Origin: Byssochlamys sp. IMV 00236
Lineage: Eukaryota; Ascomycota; Eurotiomycetes; Eurotiales; Thermoascaceae
DNA length: 64,000 nucleotides
Reading direction: 5' to 3'
NCBI GenBank assembly: GCA_001931875.2
Contig: MSJH02000814.1
Location: 232,088-296,087, forward strand
Below are positions 32,794 through 43,817 of this stretch, one piece after another. The notes under the pieces are model-generated. The model searched no databases, had not been told where the DNA came from, and saw only the letters and a program-made list of their open reading frames with translations. Made by a program: the position numbers and the translations under genes. Within the stretch, counting starts at the first letter, position 1, and each line of letters opens with the position of its first letter.

Positions 32794-33426
32794 GATGAAG
32801 GCGCAGTGAAATTAATCTCAGGCGTCTTTCATTATCTTTTGGAACGGAGGCTCGATCTGTCGTAAGGAGGTATCCTGAGATCACGGGGAAGCAAGGATAG
32901 CGATAACGCGCTGCGCATCAGAACAAGCAGGTGGACACGCGGGGTAACAGTATGCAAGACATGCAAGATGCTGCGATAATGGTGATGATGGATTGGAAGT
33001 TCCCAGAGTCTTGGTCTGGTCTTGGTCCTTACGCCATAGCCGGCCAGCCGGGCGAAAGCCGGCTAAGGTTAACTGGAAGGGCTCCAGCCCTACTATTCCT
33101 CTTTGGGCCTGACTGACTCTTTTGGCTTCATCAACCACCGGCATAGTAGTTATATCGTTCATTTCAGCCTTTATCACCCCGTCAAGAGCAAGATGCTATG
33201 ATGCAGTGGTGATGATCCCATGGTGTGTCTTGTCGAGGCTGCTCCTGGTCCTGTCGTGGCCGTTTGATGACAGACTGTCCCCTCCGTTATTCCGCATTTA
33301 CATTCATCCATAACTATCAGCTTGTACGTCAGACTGGCTTTTCTCGAGTTGATTGATTAATAGTTCCTTGATAAACTGTGTTTTGATCTTTCTAGTCCAT
33401 TCATCTACTTAAGTGTCTCCTACATC
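32794..33426. promoter_or_regulatory. Divergent promoter, mitochondrial carrier / ssn8
   Basis: 633 bp between two start codons pointing away from each other. No gene frame. Bidirectional promoter function is inferred from geometry. Confidence 0.5.
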
Positions 33427-34452
33427 ATGGCTGCGAATTACTGGGCATCTACACAGCGTCGGCATTGGCTCTTCTCGAGGGAGCGATTATCCGAGATCAG
33501 AGAGAACCTGAAAGAGAAGGATAAATTAGCACATCAGCAGTTCCCGTTGCCAGATTTGAGGCTCCTTAGCATCTACTTTAACCAACGTAAGGCCGCTATA
33601 CTCACTGTACCGGTTGACCGATCCTCTCTGCTGACCCACATCTACAGAACTGACCAAGTTGGGCAAGAGAATGACAACGAGACAGCAGGCGCTGGCGACT
33701 GCCCAAGTTTATATTAAGAGATTCTATACCAAAGTCGAGATTCGACAGACCAACCCCTACTTGGTGCTTACGACGGCCTTCTATCTCGCCTGCAAGATGG
33801 AAGAGTGTCCTCAACACATCCGCTTCGTCGTCGGGGAGGCGCGAGGTCTCTGGCCAGGTATGCGTATTTGCTTTCCTCGTCTCTTTTCCGCGTCCACAGC
33901 TAATGCCCTACAGACTTCATCTCGTCGGACGTAGCCAAGCTGGGAGAGTGCGAGTTCTCCTTGATATCAGAAATGAGCTCACAGCTGATTGTCCACCATC
34001 CATATCGGACACTGACAGAGCTTCAGCCCGAGCTGGCGCTTACATCAGATGAGGTCGCCCTCGCTTGGTCCGTCATTAATGATCACTATCTCACAGACCT
34101 GCCGCTTCTGTATCCGCCGCACGTCATTGCTGTGATGGCGATTATCGTCGCCGTCGTCTTCAAACCAAGTCAGACCAGCTTCCACGGCACAGGACCGCCC
34201 TCGCTAGCCAGCGCCATTCGAGAAGGGGGTGCCGGTGTACTGGCAGCCTTGGGTGACAAGAACGCGCCCGGACCGCCAGCGCGAATTCAGAAAATCATCA
34301 CCTTCCTTGCAGAAAGTGAAGTCGACATCAAGGCTGTCATCGAATGTACACAGGAGCTGGTCTCTCTATACGAGGTGTGGGAGCAGTACAGTGAGAAACA
34401 CTGCAGAGAACTTATTGGGCGGATGGTCAAGAGCAAGAATCTGGATAAATGA
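33427..34452 (+). CDS. ssn8: RNA polymerase II holoenzyme cyclin-like subunit (cyclin C)
   Basis: Three exons (33427-33586, 33648-33857, 33914-34452) join in phase to 302 aa. The N-terminus [21 protein letters not shown] is the conserved cyclin C start. The first cyclin box contains [27 protein letters not shown] and [24 protein letters not shown]. The second contains [46 protein letters not shown]. Ssn8/Srb11 partners the kinase Ssn3/Srb10 (CDK8) in the Mediator kinase module, regulating RNA polymerase II. A Gly/Pro/Ala-rich insert ([18 protein letters not shown]) sits in the second half. The gene probably shares its promoter with the divergent carrier. Confidence 0.95.
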
Positions 34453-34952
34453 GACACGCGTCTTATCCATTCAGGAAGGTTGTTCATCGCTTGCCGGAGC
34501 CTGCATTTGCGTTCAATTCAGTTTCCTATGACGGTTGATATAGTTTTGGCGTGTCTATTTCATCTCACATCGCATAGCGTACTCTTTATCGGCGTCCTGG
34601 GATTACAGGGATTTGTCTTCATCAATCGCCATATACTCAATATTCATCCAGATTCAACTCCTCATCTATCATTCCATAGCACATCTCAGACACACATTGG
34701 ATTAATTACATTACATAGTTGTTCCCTGTGAACGTTATCAATACCAATTAAGGCGTAGAACCTTTGAAAGGCTGTCCAATACTTATATGGCTCACCGCCT
34801 TGCCGTGTCACTTGTCGAGCTCTAGCTCAGGGGTGGACATGGACATCCTTCGATCGGTACAAAGCAATCTCGAGCTCTTAAATCTTGTAGACCATTCAAC
34901 ATTGTGACAGGACCAGAATACAGAAGTCCCTTCAAATACCTTTTCCAGTGTC
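34453..34952. other. Intergenic, 500 bp
   Basis: 3' UTR of ssn8 and promoter of the phosphotransferase gene. No gene seen. Confidence 0.6.
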
Positions 34953-36407
34953 ATGTCCCCTTCAGCTGTTGACGCCGTCCATATCGACAAGTGTATGAAC
35001 TATGACGATGTTGCATGGGAAAGAAGCGACAATGTGTTTGAAACTTGGAAAGTTACGCTTTACCAAGAAAACGTACTTCGAGAAATCGGCCGTTTGATAG
35101 ACCAGTGGAGAGGTGGCCTTCCCGAAGAATTGTTTGCTCCAAAACGTGGAGCGTTCAATGCTTGGCTCCGGATGAAGTTCAAAGATGGAGGTTCCGCCAT
35201 TATTCGATTCCCTTGTCCGGGTGCTTCGATGTTCCCTGAAGAAAAGGTCAGGCGTGAAGTCTCCGTGATGCGTTTCCTGGAACGTCATACCAGTATTCCT
35301 GTACCGCACGTTCTTCATTACGGTATGACCGAAGAGAGCCCAGGAGGATTAGGCCCTTTCATTATCATGGAATACATCGACAACGCGGTTAACCTCATCG
35401 ACGTCCTCGAAAAACCAGGACTATCGCCTGACGACCGAGCGGTTTTGGACCCGAATATCTCCAAAGAAACACTCGAGTGGACATATAGCCAGATGGCCGA
35501 TATAATGCTTCAGCTATCTAAACACTCGTTTGCACAGATTGGTTGTATTGCCAAGGCCAAGGAAGATGATGACTTTGATGATCAGTGGATTGTAAAGCAT
35601 CGCCCGTTGACCTTCAATATGAACGAACTTGTTCAATTGGGGAACTTCCCTCCACATCTCCTTCCCCAGCATGCGTTCCAAACTTCTTCCTCTTATTATC
35701 AGGCGCTTGCGGAGATGCATATGAATCACCTCTCTACCCAACGCAACGATGCAATCGAGTCGGCCGGGGATTGCCGGCGAAAGTATATTGCACGATGTTT
35801 ATTCCGCAAGCTTGCACGCGAGCATCGATTGTGCCGCCAGGATTCTGGCTCTTTTAGACTTTTTTGCGACGATTTCCGCCCAGGGAATGTTCTTGCAAAT
35901 GCTGAACTTCACGTGGTCGGGGCGGTCGACTGGGAGTTCTCGTACGCAGCACCGGTTGGGTTTGCGTACAGCCCACCATTCTGGCTGCTACTGGAGCTCC
36001 CGGAGTTTTGGCCGGAAGGTCTCCAGGACTGGGCCCAACACTATGAAAAACGCTTGGAAACGTTTCTCGGTGTCTTGAAACAACGAGAGGATGTGGCAAT
36101 CAATCGAGGAATTCTGACCGAGGAACACCGACTTTCGAACCACATGAGGGAAAGCTGGGAGAGTGGGGATTTTTGGGTCAATTACGCAGCTCGAAAAAGC
36201 TGGGCGTTTGACATGGTATACTGGGCGAAAATTGATAAGAGATTCTTTGGCGATGGAGATCTTGAAGATCGTCTGCAGCTCTTAACTGAAGAGGAAAGAG
36301 ATCACATGGATGGATTTATATGGAGGAAGCTTGCCGAGAAAAAAGAGCGTACGTTGACGGATTGGTCAGATATAGAAGCTACACGCATCGCAACGGGACG
36401 AACATAG
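34953..36407 (+). CDS. APH-family (aminoglycoside phosphotransferase-like) protein
   Basis: Single frame of 484 aa. The N-lobe has AWLRMKFKDGGSAIIRFPCP and EEKVRREVSVMRFLERHTSIPVPHVL, with PFIIMEYI as hinge: the pattern of the large fungal APH/choline-kinase-like family. The catalytic loop reads CDDFRPGNVL (residues 305-314), where Asp307 and Asn312 take the place of the HxDxxxxN aspartate and asparagine, with Cys305 instead of His. The metal-binding motif follows as AVDWEFSYAAP (Asp326). Fungal genomes carry many paralogues of unknown substrate. It is intronless, unlike most neighbours. Expected to be a small-molecule kinase or a degenerate relative; no evidence here for drug resistance. Confidence 0.85.
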   Translation: MSPSAVDAVHIDKCMNYDDVAWERSDNVFETWKVTLYQENVLREIGRLIDQWRGGLPEELFAPKRGAFNAWLRMKFKDGGSAIIRFPCPGASMFPEEKVRREVSVMRFLERHTSIPVPHVLHYGMTEESPGGLGPFIIMEYIDNAVNLIDVLEKPGLSPDDRAVLDPNISKETLEWTYSQMADIMLQLSKHSFAQIGCIAKAKEDDDFDDQWIVKHRPLTFNMNELVQLGNFPPHLLPQHAFQTSSSYYQALAEMHMNHLSTQRNDAIESAGDCRRKYIARCLFRKLAREHRLCRQDSGSFRLFCDDFRPGNVLANAELHVVGAVDWEFSYAAPVGFAYSPPFWLLLELPEFWPEGLQDWAQHYEKRLETFLGVLKQREDVAINRGILTEEHRLSNHMRESWESGDFWVNYAARKSWAFDMVYWAKIDKRFFGDGDLEDRLQLLTEEERDHMDGFIWRKLAEKKERTLTDWSDIEATRIATGRT

Positions 36408-39400
36408 GACATCTATTAGTTACATGGCGCATGCAATAGGAATCGCTTGCAGTGCGGTAACACTTTTGCGGTATCTCCAGATTTGGTAGGAATAACTGGC
36501 TGTGAACATCCTGCAAGCACATTTATTGAGGGCATCGCGTGCAGCTCGTACAGATGGATACCTTGCAGAGAAGAAGTCGGATAGAAAGGTTCGCGCGCTC
36601 ATCAAAGTCCAAGCGGTTCTTTCTTATTTATTTATTCTGATTTCTCGGTCAGATCTTGAACTTCTCAGTCGGCCTCTTCAAGTGCCGTCACAATCTCCAT
36701 TGATGAATTTCATCTTCCTGAAACATAACCCTTTCTCGTTTCAGGTTTACTGCTTCGTATTTTCTCATCAAATTTCGTCCAGACATCTCCGGATCCTGTA
36801 ACATCCCAAGATTGCAGATCAATCATTCTCGCTAATATACGTAACTACTAGTAGAGATATCAAATCCTGAAGACGAATCTTCTTCGACGTGTAGCCTACA
36901 GGGATGGGATGGGATCCGATCTCCTCCGATCAGAAGCTGATGTTATACATTTTTTTTCTTCTGCTACAATCCTCTACATCCTTAATCCTATTAAATCTTA
37001 CTATCAACCGGAACCTTAAGCATGGATTGATTAATGACCATATATATATCCTGTAAGCGGACATCTCCCGGAAGACTACGAACTAATAGGTATCCAGTGG
37101 AATTTACCAAATATCGTCTACGATGATAGAGGTAGCAGTTCTCGAAACCGAAAGGCTAATGTTTACTTACTCTATCTATAAGATGGGCCTATATTGCCGA
37201 TATTATGGCTCGAAGCGAGGAATGGCATCATGCATCAGGAACATGTACTGTACATATGCACACACATAATTGATACATGCAGTCAAATACTAGGTCAGAA
37301 AAAAAAAACGTTCCTACATCTACATATTGTATGGTATTCTCTGTTTCAGACACACGAGTACCATACTCCATGCAGAGAGAGAACAGGACACGTTCTGTCG
37401 CACGTGGATGAAGCTTTATTTATCTAGAGCACATGCCAAATTGCGCGTTATTTACCATATTTACTAGAGAGTGTACGCCATTTATCTCTCTCTTTTTCTT
37501 TGTTATCATAACTAAGCACATACATGATAGAATCCAATCCAATCCAATCTACCCTAGGAAGGGTGTCGAGGATTCCAAGAATGTGAGGGTATCTAATGGG
37601 TTTGAAACGTGCAAAGTCTACTTTTGTGCTTTACAATTCCTACGGCATTACTTACCTTACCATAGGCGATGTCCTTGTAAGCGTCGTTTTTTTGTACTAC
37701 GTACTTACTCGAGTATGGGGATCTGAAGGGATTCGACCAGGTATGTGTCTAGAACGATGTGGAAGACATGGTTCGTGCGCAGGTACAGTACATACGATGG
37801 AAGGGGATGGGTATGCGAGGTAGGGGAGGGTGTCTTAGGCACTACATACATAGATAGATGAGAGTGACTAGATTTGAGTACGTATGCAGAAGGACTGGCT
37901 GGACTAGGTACATGTACTTAGGTGGCTTCAAAAAGTGCCTGCGTCTCTGTGGGCGGGTTGATATCCATGTTGGAACCGATACATAACTTAGTCCTCTCCA
38001 GAAATCAGATGGAAAATCTGAATGAACAGACAACCTTGGATGGAACGGCCCAAGAAACGAGGACAAGGCTGGCCCGAAGCACGAAGCCGTTTGCGGAGAA
38101 AGCGTGTCAGGGACCTCGATCAGGACGCTATTACTGTATTATTATTATTATTGGACACAGGGACCAGCGATGGACTGAGCGCCCGAATGAATTTCTAAAT
38201 GTAGATAGATAGAATCGGTAGCAAACCGAGCGGAATGTCCGTGCTGCCGATCTCGCATCCAACGAGTAACTTAGCATTCTCGATCGATAATCGTGTTATC
38301 GGCACCCATTTCCCTCCAGTCCCAAGTCTGAGAACAGAAAAGCAAAAAGAACACTTGGATAGTATCCAAGACAAATATTCTCCGTACGATGAGGGAAACT
38401 TTGTTCTGAGCATGTCAGAGACAATGCCTTTGTTATAGGCAGAGCAGCAAAGGGGCGGTGTACGAAGCGGCACAGGGTTGCAGAGAGACTTTGATATCCA
38501 GGGACCAGCGAAGACATGCTGCTGGTCCATAGCTGCCATACCATATAGTTATACTCCAGAGGACACGAGTCCAGCTAGCTTCGGGAGGTTCGGCTCCCCT
38601 CGTGAGTCGTGAGAGTCCTATCTGGGATCTGGGAGTGCTCTACTCCGTACTACTAGTAGAATAGCGTCTGTCCTTGTCCTTTCCTGCCACCTGGTAACTA
38701 GTGGGCTTTCCGGGGGCAGCGTTGTGAGAAGAATCACGGGGGCTAGGGGAACAACAGACACCTGATGGATCTCCCCTCGCCTAGAACGGACAAGGCTTCA
38801 TTGTAGAGTGGATAGATTATTGAGTATGGTACTCGTTCTCTAAGCTCCGGGAACAGCGTGAAACTGTTCGAGCGCCTCTGTTGTTGTTGTTGCTTCCTTG
38901 CAGCGCCATTCCAGTGGATGAGCGTCAGCCACGGCGCTTGTGTTTGGTACAATCTGGATGCTCCGTCGCTTGACGGGTTTCAGGAAAGATCTCCGCCCCC
39001 AGGCAGAAGAAGAAACATTACGGAAAAGCAATGCGGACGCTGGACGATGACTTGAGTAACCCAACCGGCCAGGAGAAGTCAGTCGGGCGGAAAAAAGCAC
39101 CGGAGTGGATCGATCTGCCGCCGGGCTATCCAAGAACAGCAATTTTCGAGATCACCTGAGGCTGTGTGCAGGAGGATGGTGACCGCTGTTTCGCTGGGGA
39201 GGAAGGCGATCGTACTCATATGAGTATGGTAACAATTATTATAACTATTATAATTATGATTATTAGTTATCATCCCTAATGCATCCGACAGCATAACTAG
39301 TAGTGGGGAGCAGCGAGATGAGGGAGATGGAGAAAGCGAAGGGCATCGAATACTCGATGATCCAGCCTCGATAGCGCTGATTGGCCCAGCCGAGTGCCAG

Positions 39401-40622
39401 GTGGCTAGGTCGATGATCCCCGTATTATTATTATGTATTGTATGTATGGTACTACTATTATTACCACTCCAATAATACCGTTGTTACCGCACGCAGGAGG
39501 ACCTTCACAGTCCGACGTCAAACATTCCACTCCGCCTTCTGGGGCTGATGGTGACGATGGCAGGAACGTGTCAGGATCACAGCGACAACAACAGGAGACG
39601 AGACTCAACGAAACCCACCCACGTAGAGAGACCACGACGAGATAGTTAGCTGCTGTGTGAGAATGCTGTTCCATCCGTCAGACTCGATAACTACACAGTA
39701 GACTATCTATCTAGAGTAGATCCTACTGTAAGAGTCCCCTGCAAGTCTGCCCGTCATCGCGTTGGTTGTTCCCCCGTGGCCGTCCGTGCCGGGGGCAAAC
39801 GCTGCGCAGGGCTTGGCTTGGCTTGGCTGCAGTGGAAAGTTGAGAGTTGAAAGTTGAAAGCGTGCTGCCATCGACGTCACGCTCTGCGTTGAGCGTCAAC
39901 GACCACCGTTGGGCCCCGCTGGCTGCTGTTGGATTGGATGGGAGCTGCATGGCCCAGCTCTGGCCGGCGGTATTGGGCCCACTAAAGCTGTGGGAGGCGG
40001 ATATCATTGGCTCTCGGTGGCCAGACGGTGTCTCGGTATCGCCACTAGGGCTGCCGCTAGCGCGCAGCCGTCTGCCGATCGCTGGTTGGTCCGTGGTATT
40101 ACCGATACGCGCTGTTACCGAGTATCGCCCCGTGCAGCCAGCGCTGGGGAGGGCTTTCGGGCAGGTCGATCTCGAATCGGCGTAATGACGGTAATTACGG
40201 CCCTTGCGCTTCCCCACTGGTCGCTCGCACTGAGCAAGCCCCCCCCTCTCGCTTTTCGCCTTCGGTCTCACACTCTGCCACTCTCTTTCCCTCTTTCCTG
40301 CGACCTCTTCTTGTCTTCCCTTCTTCATCCCGCCATCGAATTTCATCCCACACAACCAACCAACTTCCGCATCTTCTCACTCTTGTACAATTCTACAACC
40401 CATCTTCTTGCCCCCAATTCTCTCCTTCGTCTCAACCTCTCTTCTTCTTCTTCTTCTTCTTCTTGCCATTGTCGACTGTCCGCTCTTCGTGACCAGTCGT
40501 CTCCTTTTCATCCGATATTCTCGCGGACTGCAATCGTGCTTGCACTGGCCGTCCGTCGCAGCTTCAGCCTTATTCCGGTGTAACTCCGACCACAGAGCTC
40601 TTCACCGATATATACCTTCATA
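36408..40622. other. 4.2 kb gene-free region, probable extended promoter/leader
   Basis: No frame is credible over this length. It contains a tandem CCAAT run (ATCCAATCCAATCCAATC, about 37531-37548), ATT/TTA triplet runs near 38137-38152 and 39427-39470, a TACTCCGTAC motif at 38641, a GC-rich part near 39720-40190, and from about 40200 a strongly pyrimidine-rich stretch with a (CTT)n run at 40439-40464 just before the start codon at 40623. Such CT-rich tracts are typical of fungal transcription-start regions. The length resembles upstream regions of regulated developmental genes, which is inference. Confidence 0.55.
40439..40464 (+). repeat. (CTT)n microsatellite in pyrimidine-rich leader
   Basis: About eight to nine CTT units within the pyrimidine tract upstream of the 40623 start codon. 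Confidence 0.85.
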
Positions 40623-41325
40623 ATGTCGACATTTTTCTACGCACACCAGCAACAGCAGCACCAGCAGCAGCACCACCACCACGCCGCTGCTTCGCACATG
40701 GTGTCCAACACGAACAACCATGGCGGCCGCTCCCGGAGGGGCCCGCGCATGGGTTCGCAGAACACGCAGCGCCAGTTCAGGGGTGTCAAGAGCATGCGAG
40801 AGTTGGCTGAGGCTCCCACTATCACCGCTTTCCGTGCCCGTTTCGAGGCTGGACGTTCGTTCGACTTGGACGACGACCTCGAATTCTGCCCTGGTCTGCT
40901 GACGGAGGACGATGTACGTTGTTTCCCTTCCCGTGTCAGGCCGTGATCCGATGTTTGCCTGAACGGAACAACCCTTTTTCAAGGCAACGGTTTGACTGAC
41001 ACTCCATCTCCAGCTGCACTCCATCCACTCGTCTGGCTCCGATCGATCGTCACTGTCGAGCGGATCTCCGGATTCGTCCCCACTGCAGCATCAGATCCAG
41101 CCCGCCCAACAAGTCACCCCATCCATCTCTCTGTCTCCCGCTTCGACCAACGCCTATGTGCCGTCGGCGATGAACGGTAATCTTAATCAGATGGGTTTCC
41201 AGCAGCCGGCTGCAGTGCGCGCAAGGAAAGTCATTCCGATCGTCAACCCCCACACCGGTGTGACCCTCTCGAGCCCACCAACCTCGATCTCGCCCGGCGC
41301 GATGCAGAACCAGCGCCGATGGTGA
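40623..41325 (+). CDS. Low-complexity Gln/His-rich regulatory-looking protein (200 aa)
   Basis: Two exons (40623-40913, 41014-41325) join in phase to 200 aa. It starts with a Gln/His tract (QQQQHQQQHHHH), then a basic NNHGGRSRRGPRMG segment. The likely conserved core is RQFRGVKSMRELAEAPTITA followed by FRARFEAGRSFDLDDDLEFC and PGLLTEDD, up to the intron. The second half is Ser/Pro/Gln-rich (HSSGSDRSSLSSGSPDSSP) and ends with a compact ARKVIPIVNPHTGVTL motif and QNQRRW. No enzyme or known DNA-binding domain is visible. The core plus the IVNPHTG motif suggest a conserved fungal adaptor or regulator; I cannot name it. The long gene-free upstream and downstream stretches suggest complex regulation and long UTRs. 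Confidence 0.75.
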
Positions 41326-43277
41326 GGATGCCGCATGCCTAGTGCAGCGCAGCTGCCAAATGGCCTCCGTCCCTGGCATGTCTAATGACCCTTCGTCCGT
41401 GATTTCTGCGTCGTCGCTTTTTTTTTCCCCCACTGGGCCGCGAGTCTTGATGATTGGTACCTTCGCGACGCAACCAGCGCATCTGTTACGATAAACCCCA
41501 AATTTTTCGTCCATTGACACGGCAAAAAATAACTTCCTGTGTATAAATGCTTTCGATTACGACCTCCGCCTTCTTAGAATCCTTCGTGATGCTTTCAATT
41601 TTGCAGAGCGACATACGATTTCTGTTGCGAGCGACGGCGCCTGCGATTCGACTGTTTTGCATCCTTTTTTCTTTTCATCTTCACAAGACGATACCTGGTT
41701 TCATCTTTCGGATAGGGAAAAAAAAGCCCTGACCCCTCGGGTCTGACCGCGATGATGACGTATAGAAAACGCGGCGACTTGCTTCAAACGCATGCCTTGG
41801 TTACGGAGTTCTCCCTTGGTTGCTTTCTGCTGTGCTGGTTGCGGACGTCCTCTTTGCGATGTCCTTTACTGCCATATATTCTTGAATCATTGAGTTGTGT
41901 CCGGGGCGGAATGACTTTTTGATTTTCTGAGGTTTAGACGGCGGAAACGATATATGTTTTGCATCGGTTGGATTTGTCTTTTTTTTTTTTTTTTGATCAT
42001 CGGGCCGCAACCCCTGGGCCCTTGTTGCACTGATATTTTCATTCTTGTGTCTTTTTTAGGTGAAATAGGATGGGGAGGGCTATGATACTCATTTACTTAC
42101 CACAGGTTCAAATGGCTGGTTGGTTGGGTCGGTTGTGAGAAAATCTATGGACTGGGTGTGGAGTTATTCGCCTTTTGTTTTGGGGTCTCTTGCTAATCGC
42201 AAGCCATATACCGAATATACTAAAATCTTCTGTTCAGCTTGGTTTCTTAATTGGTCCATATACCTTGTTTATCTTCATATCTGTGCAATTGTCGAACATT
42301 TGCTTTTCCTTCTTTTCGGTTGTCCTTGGAGAGTCCCTGGGGGTACTCCCAGGGAGCTTTTGATTTTGAACCTATAAAGTTGCCTTTCATTCGCATCAAC
42401 TCTCCTTTGTCGTGTACAGGTTTTACGATTCCACGCCCACTTCTTAGCATCTATCTCTAGTTAGTAACTGAGAGATGTCTTTTTCGCTCTTCCAAAAGCC
42501 CCTCTATTACAGTAGTGCAGACTTGGCTGTAGCGGTCTGTAACAGTGAAATGGGATGTCACTTGATGAGGCTAGTATGTATGCATGCAGTATGATTCACA
42601 GTTTGAGCTGGGCTCAGAAGGGCCATTTGATATAACTAGAATAGAGAGTACTTTTGGAATTTCAGTTTGTTGTTGTTGGTTGTGATGGTATATATGTTTA
42701 TATATATAGATATAGACGTATGCTGTTGGATAGGTATGCATCGCTGTATTTATATTTACCACATCGCAAACACACCACACTACGGAGTATTTAGGGGTTG
42801 AACTTTCAATCATGTCGCAAGGAAAATATCATTCTTGGGTTCCCATCTATCGAAAAGAAGAGGATCCCAGCCGTATATCTGTATGGACAATACATACACA
42901 CAGCAACTAGATATCTTATCTCATAGCAAATGAAATGAAAAAGAAAGAAAAAACGCCCAAAAAAAGGTGGATACTGGTACAAACTCCGGATATCCCTCAC
43001 TTGAGTCAATGAAGAGAGAGAAAAGTCACTTTGAATTTTCTCTTTTCAGTCTTCGTCTTGTTGTGAGGTAGAGCCAGAATCAAGGAGGAAGGAACAGTCT
43101 GATGATGGGTTGGAGATAGTATGACGGACGGAGGAGCTTGTTGAAGCGCGATATAAGTGGAGAGATGGGGTCTGGGGTTTGGTGGAGTTTCCGTCTAGAA
43201 AGTAGGTAGGTAGAAAGGGTGTTGATTTTTCAACAGGGCGATGTTTCATGGGCGGTTTTCTCATCTCATCTCTGTTT
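41326..43277. other. Gene-free 1.95 kb, long 3' region
   Basis: AT-rich with T runs (T16 at about 41979-41994) and an 8-bp-arm inverted repeat, TCCCTGGG at 42334-42341 and CCCAGGGA at 42348-42355. A TACGGAGTAT motif occurs at 42781. No credible gene; probably the 3' UTRs of converging genes. Confidence 0.5.
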
Positions 43278-43817
43278 TTAATGCGCCTTGTTGACGGGTC
43301 CTTCTCGGTTGGGTAGATTCTTTGTGCCCTCCTGCAACTTGTCGATGGTTTCCTGATTCGAGTCGATTTCACCGCGGTCGGCCTTGACCTGTTTTTAAGA
43401 TGATGTGGTTAGTTTTGAAAAATAAAAAGAGTCTGCTGAGAGTTGTATTGTTCTTTTGCGATGAACATACCGAAGCCTCAGAGTTGCTTGCAAGTTCCTG
43501 CTTCCACTTGGCCTTGCCCTCCTTGGTGCTTCTTAGCTGCTCCTGCTTCTGGGCCTCGTATTCCTTGTCCAGTTCATCGCGGTCTGTATGGAAGAGATGC
43601 GGTTAGTTTCCTATTTCCCAATTGCAAGCTTTGCTGGCTAGGAAGGGTTGGTTGGTTCGTGAACGGGAAATATTCGATCACACTTACTCTGGTCACTCTC
43701 TTTCAGGGCTGATCGAGCGGCGGAGCTGTGGAAAGGCGATGCAGCGGCGTAAGCTGGTCGGAGGGCGACCATACGGGAGCCAAGAGTGGCGCGGGTGGTG
43801 GTGGTGAGGAAAGACAT
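43278..43817 (-). CDS. Small mitochondrial-type protein (117 aa)
   Basis: Three exons (43817-43688, 43583-43471, 43388-43278) join in phase to 117 aa. The N-terminus (MSFLTTTTRATLGSRMVALR...SPFHSSAARSA) is a convincing mitochondrial presequence with an F-H-S-S cleavage-like site. The mature part is highly charged and helical: KESDQNRDELDKEYEAQKQE, KEGKAKWKQELASNSEASVKADR, then ETIDKLQEGTKNLP. This composition resembles a family of small uncharacterised fungal mitochondrial coiled-coil proteins. An ATPase-inhibitor-like role is conceivable from size and charge but the inhibitor signature is absent. Introns fall after residues 43 and 81. Confidence 0.8.

Noticed and set aside
39723..40583. Long overlapping open frames on both strands (210 codons minus, 225 codons plus)
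   Set aside because: They lie in GC- and pyrimidine-rich leader sequence; the translations are low-complexity (Ser/Leu or Arg runs) with no family pattern.
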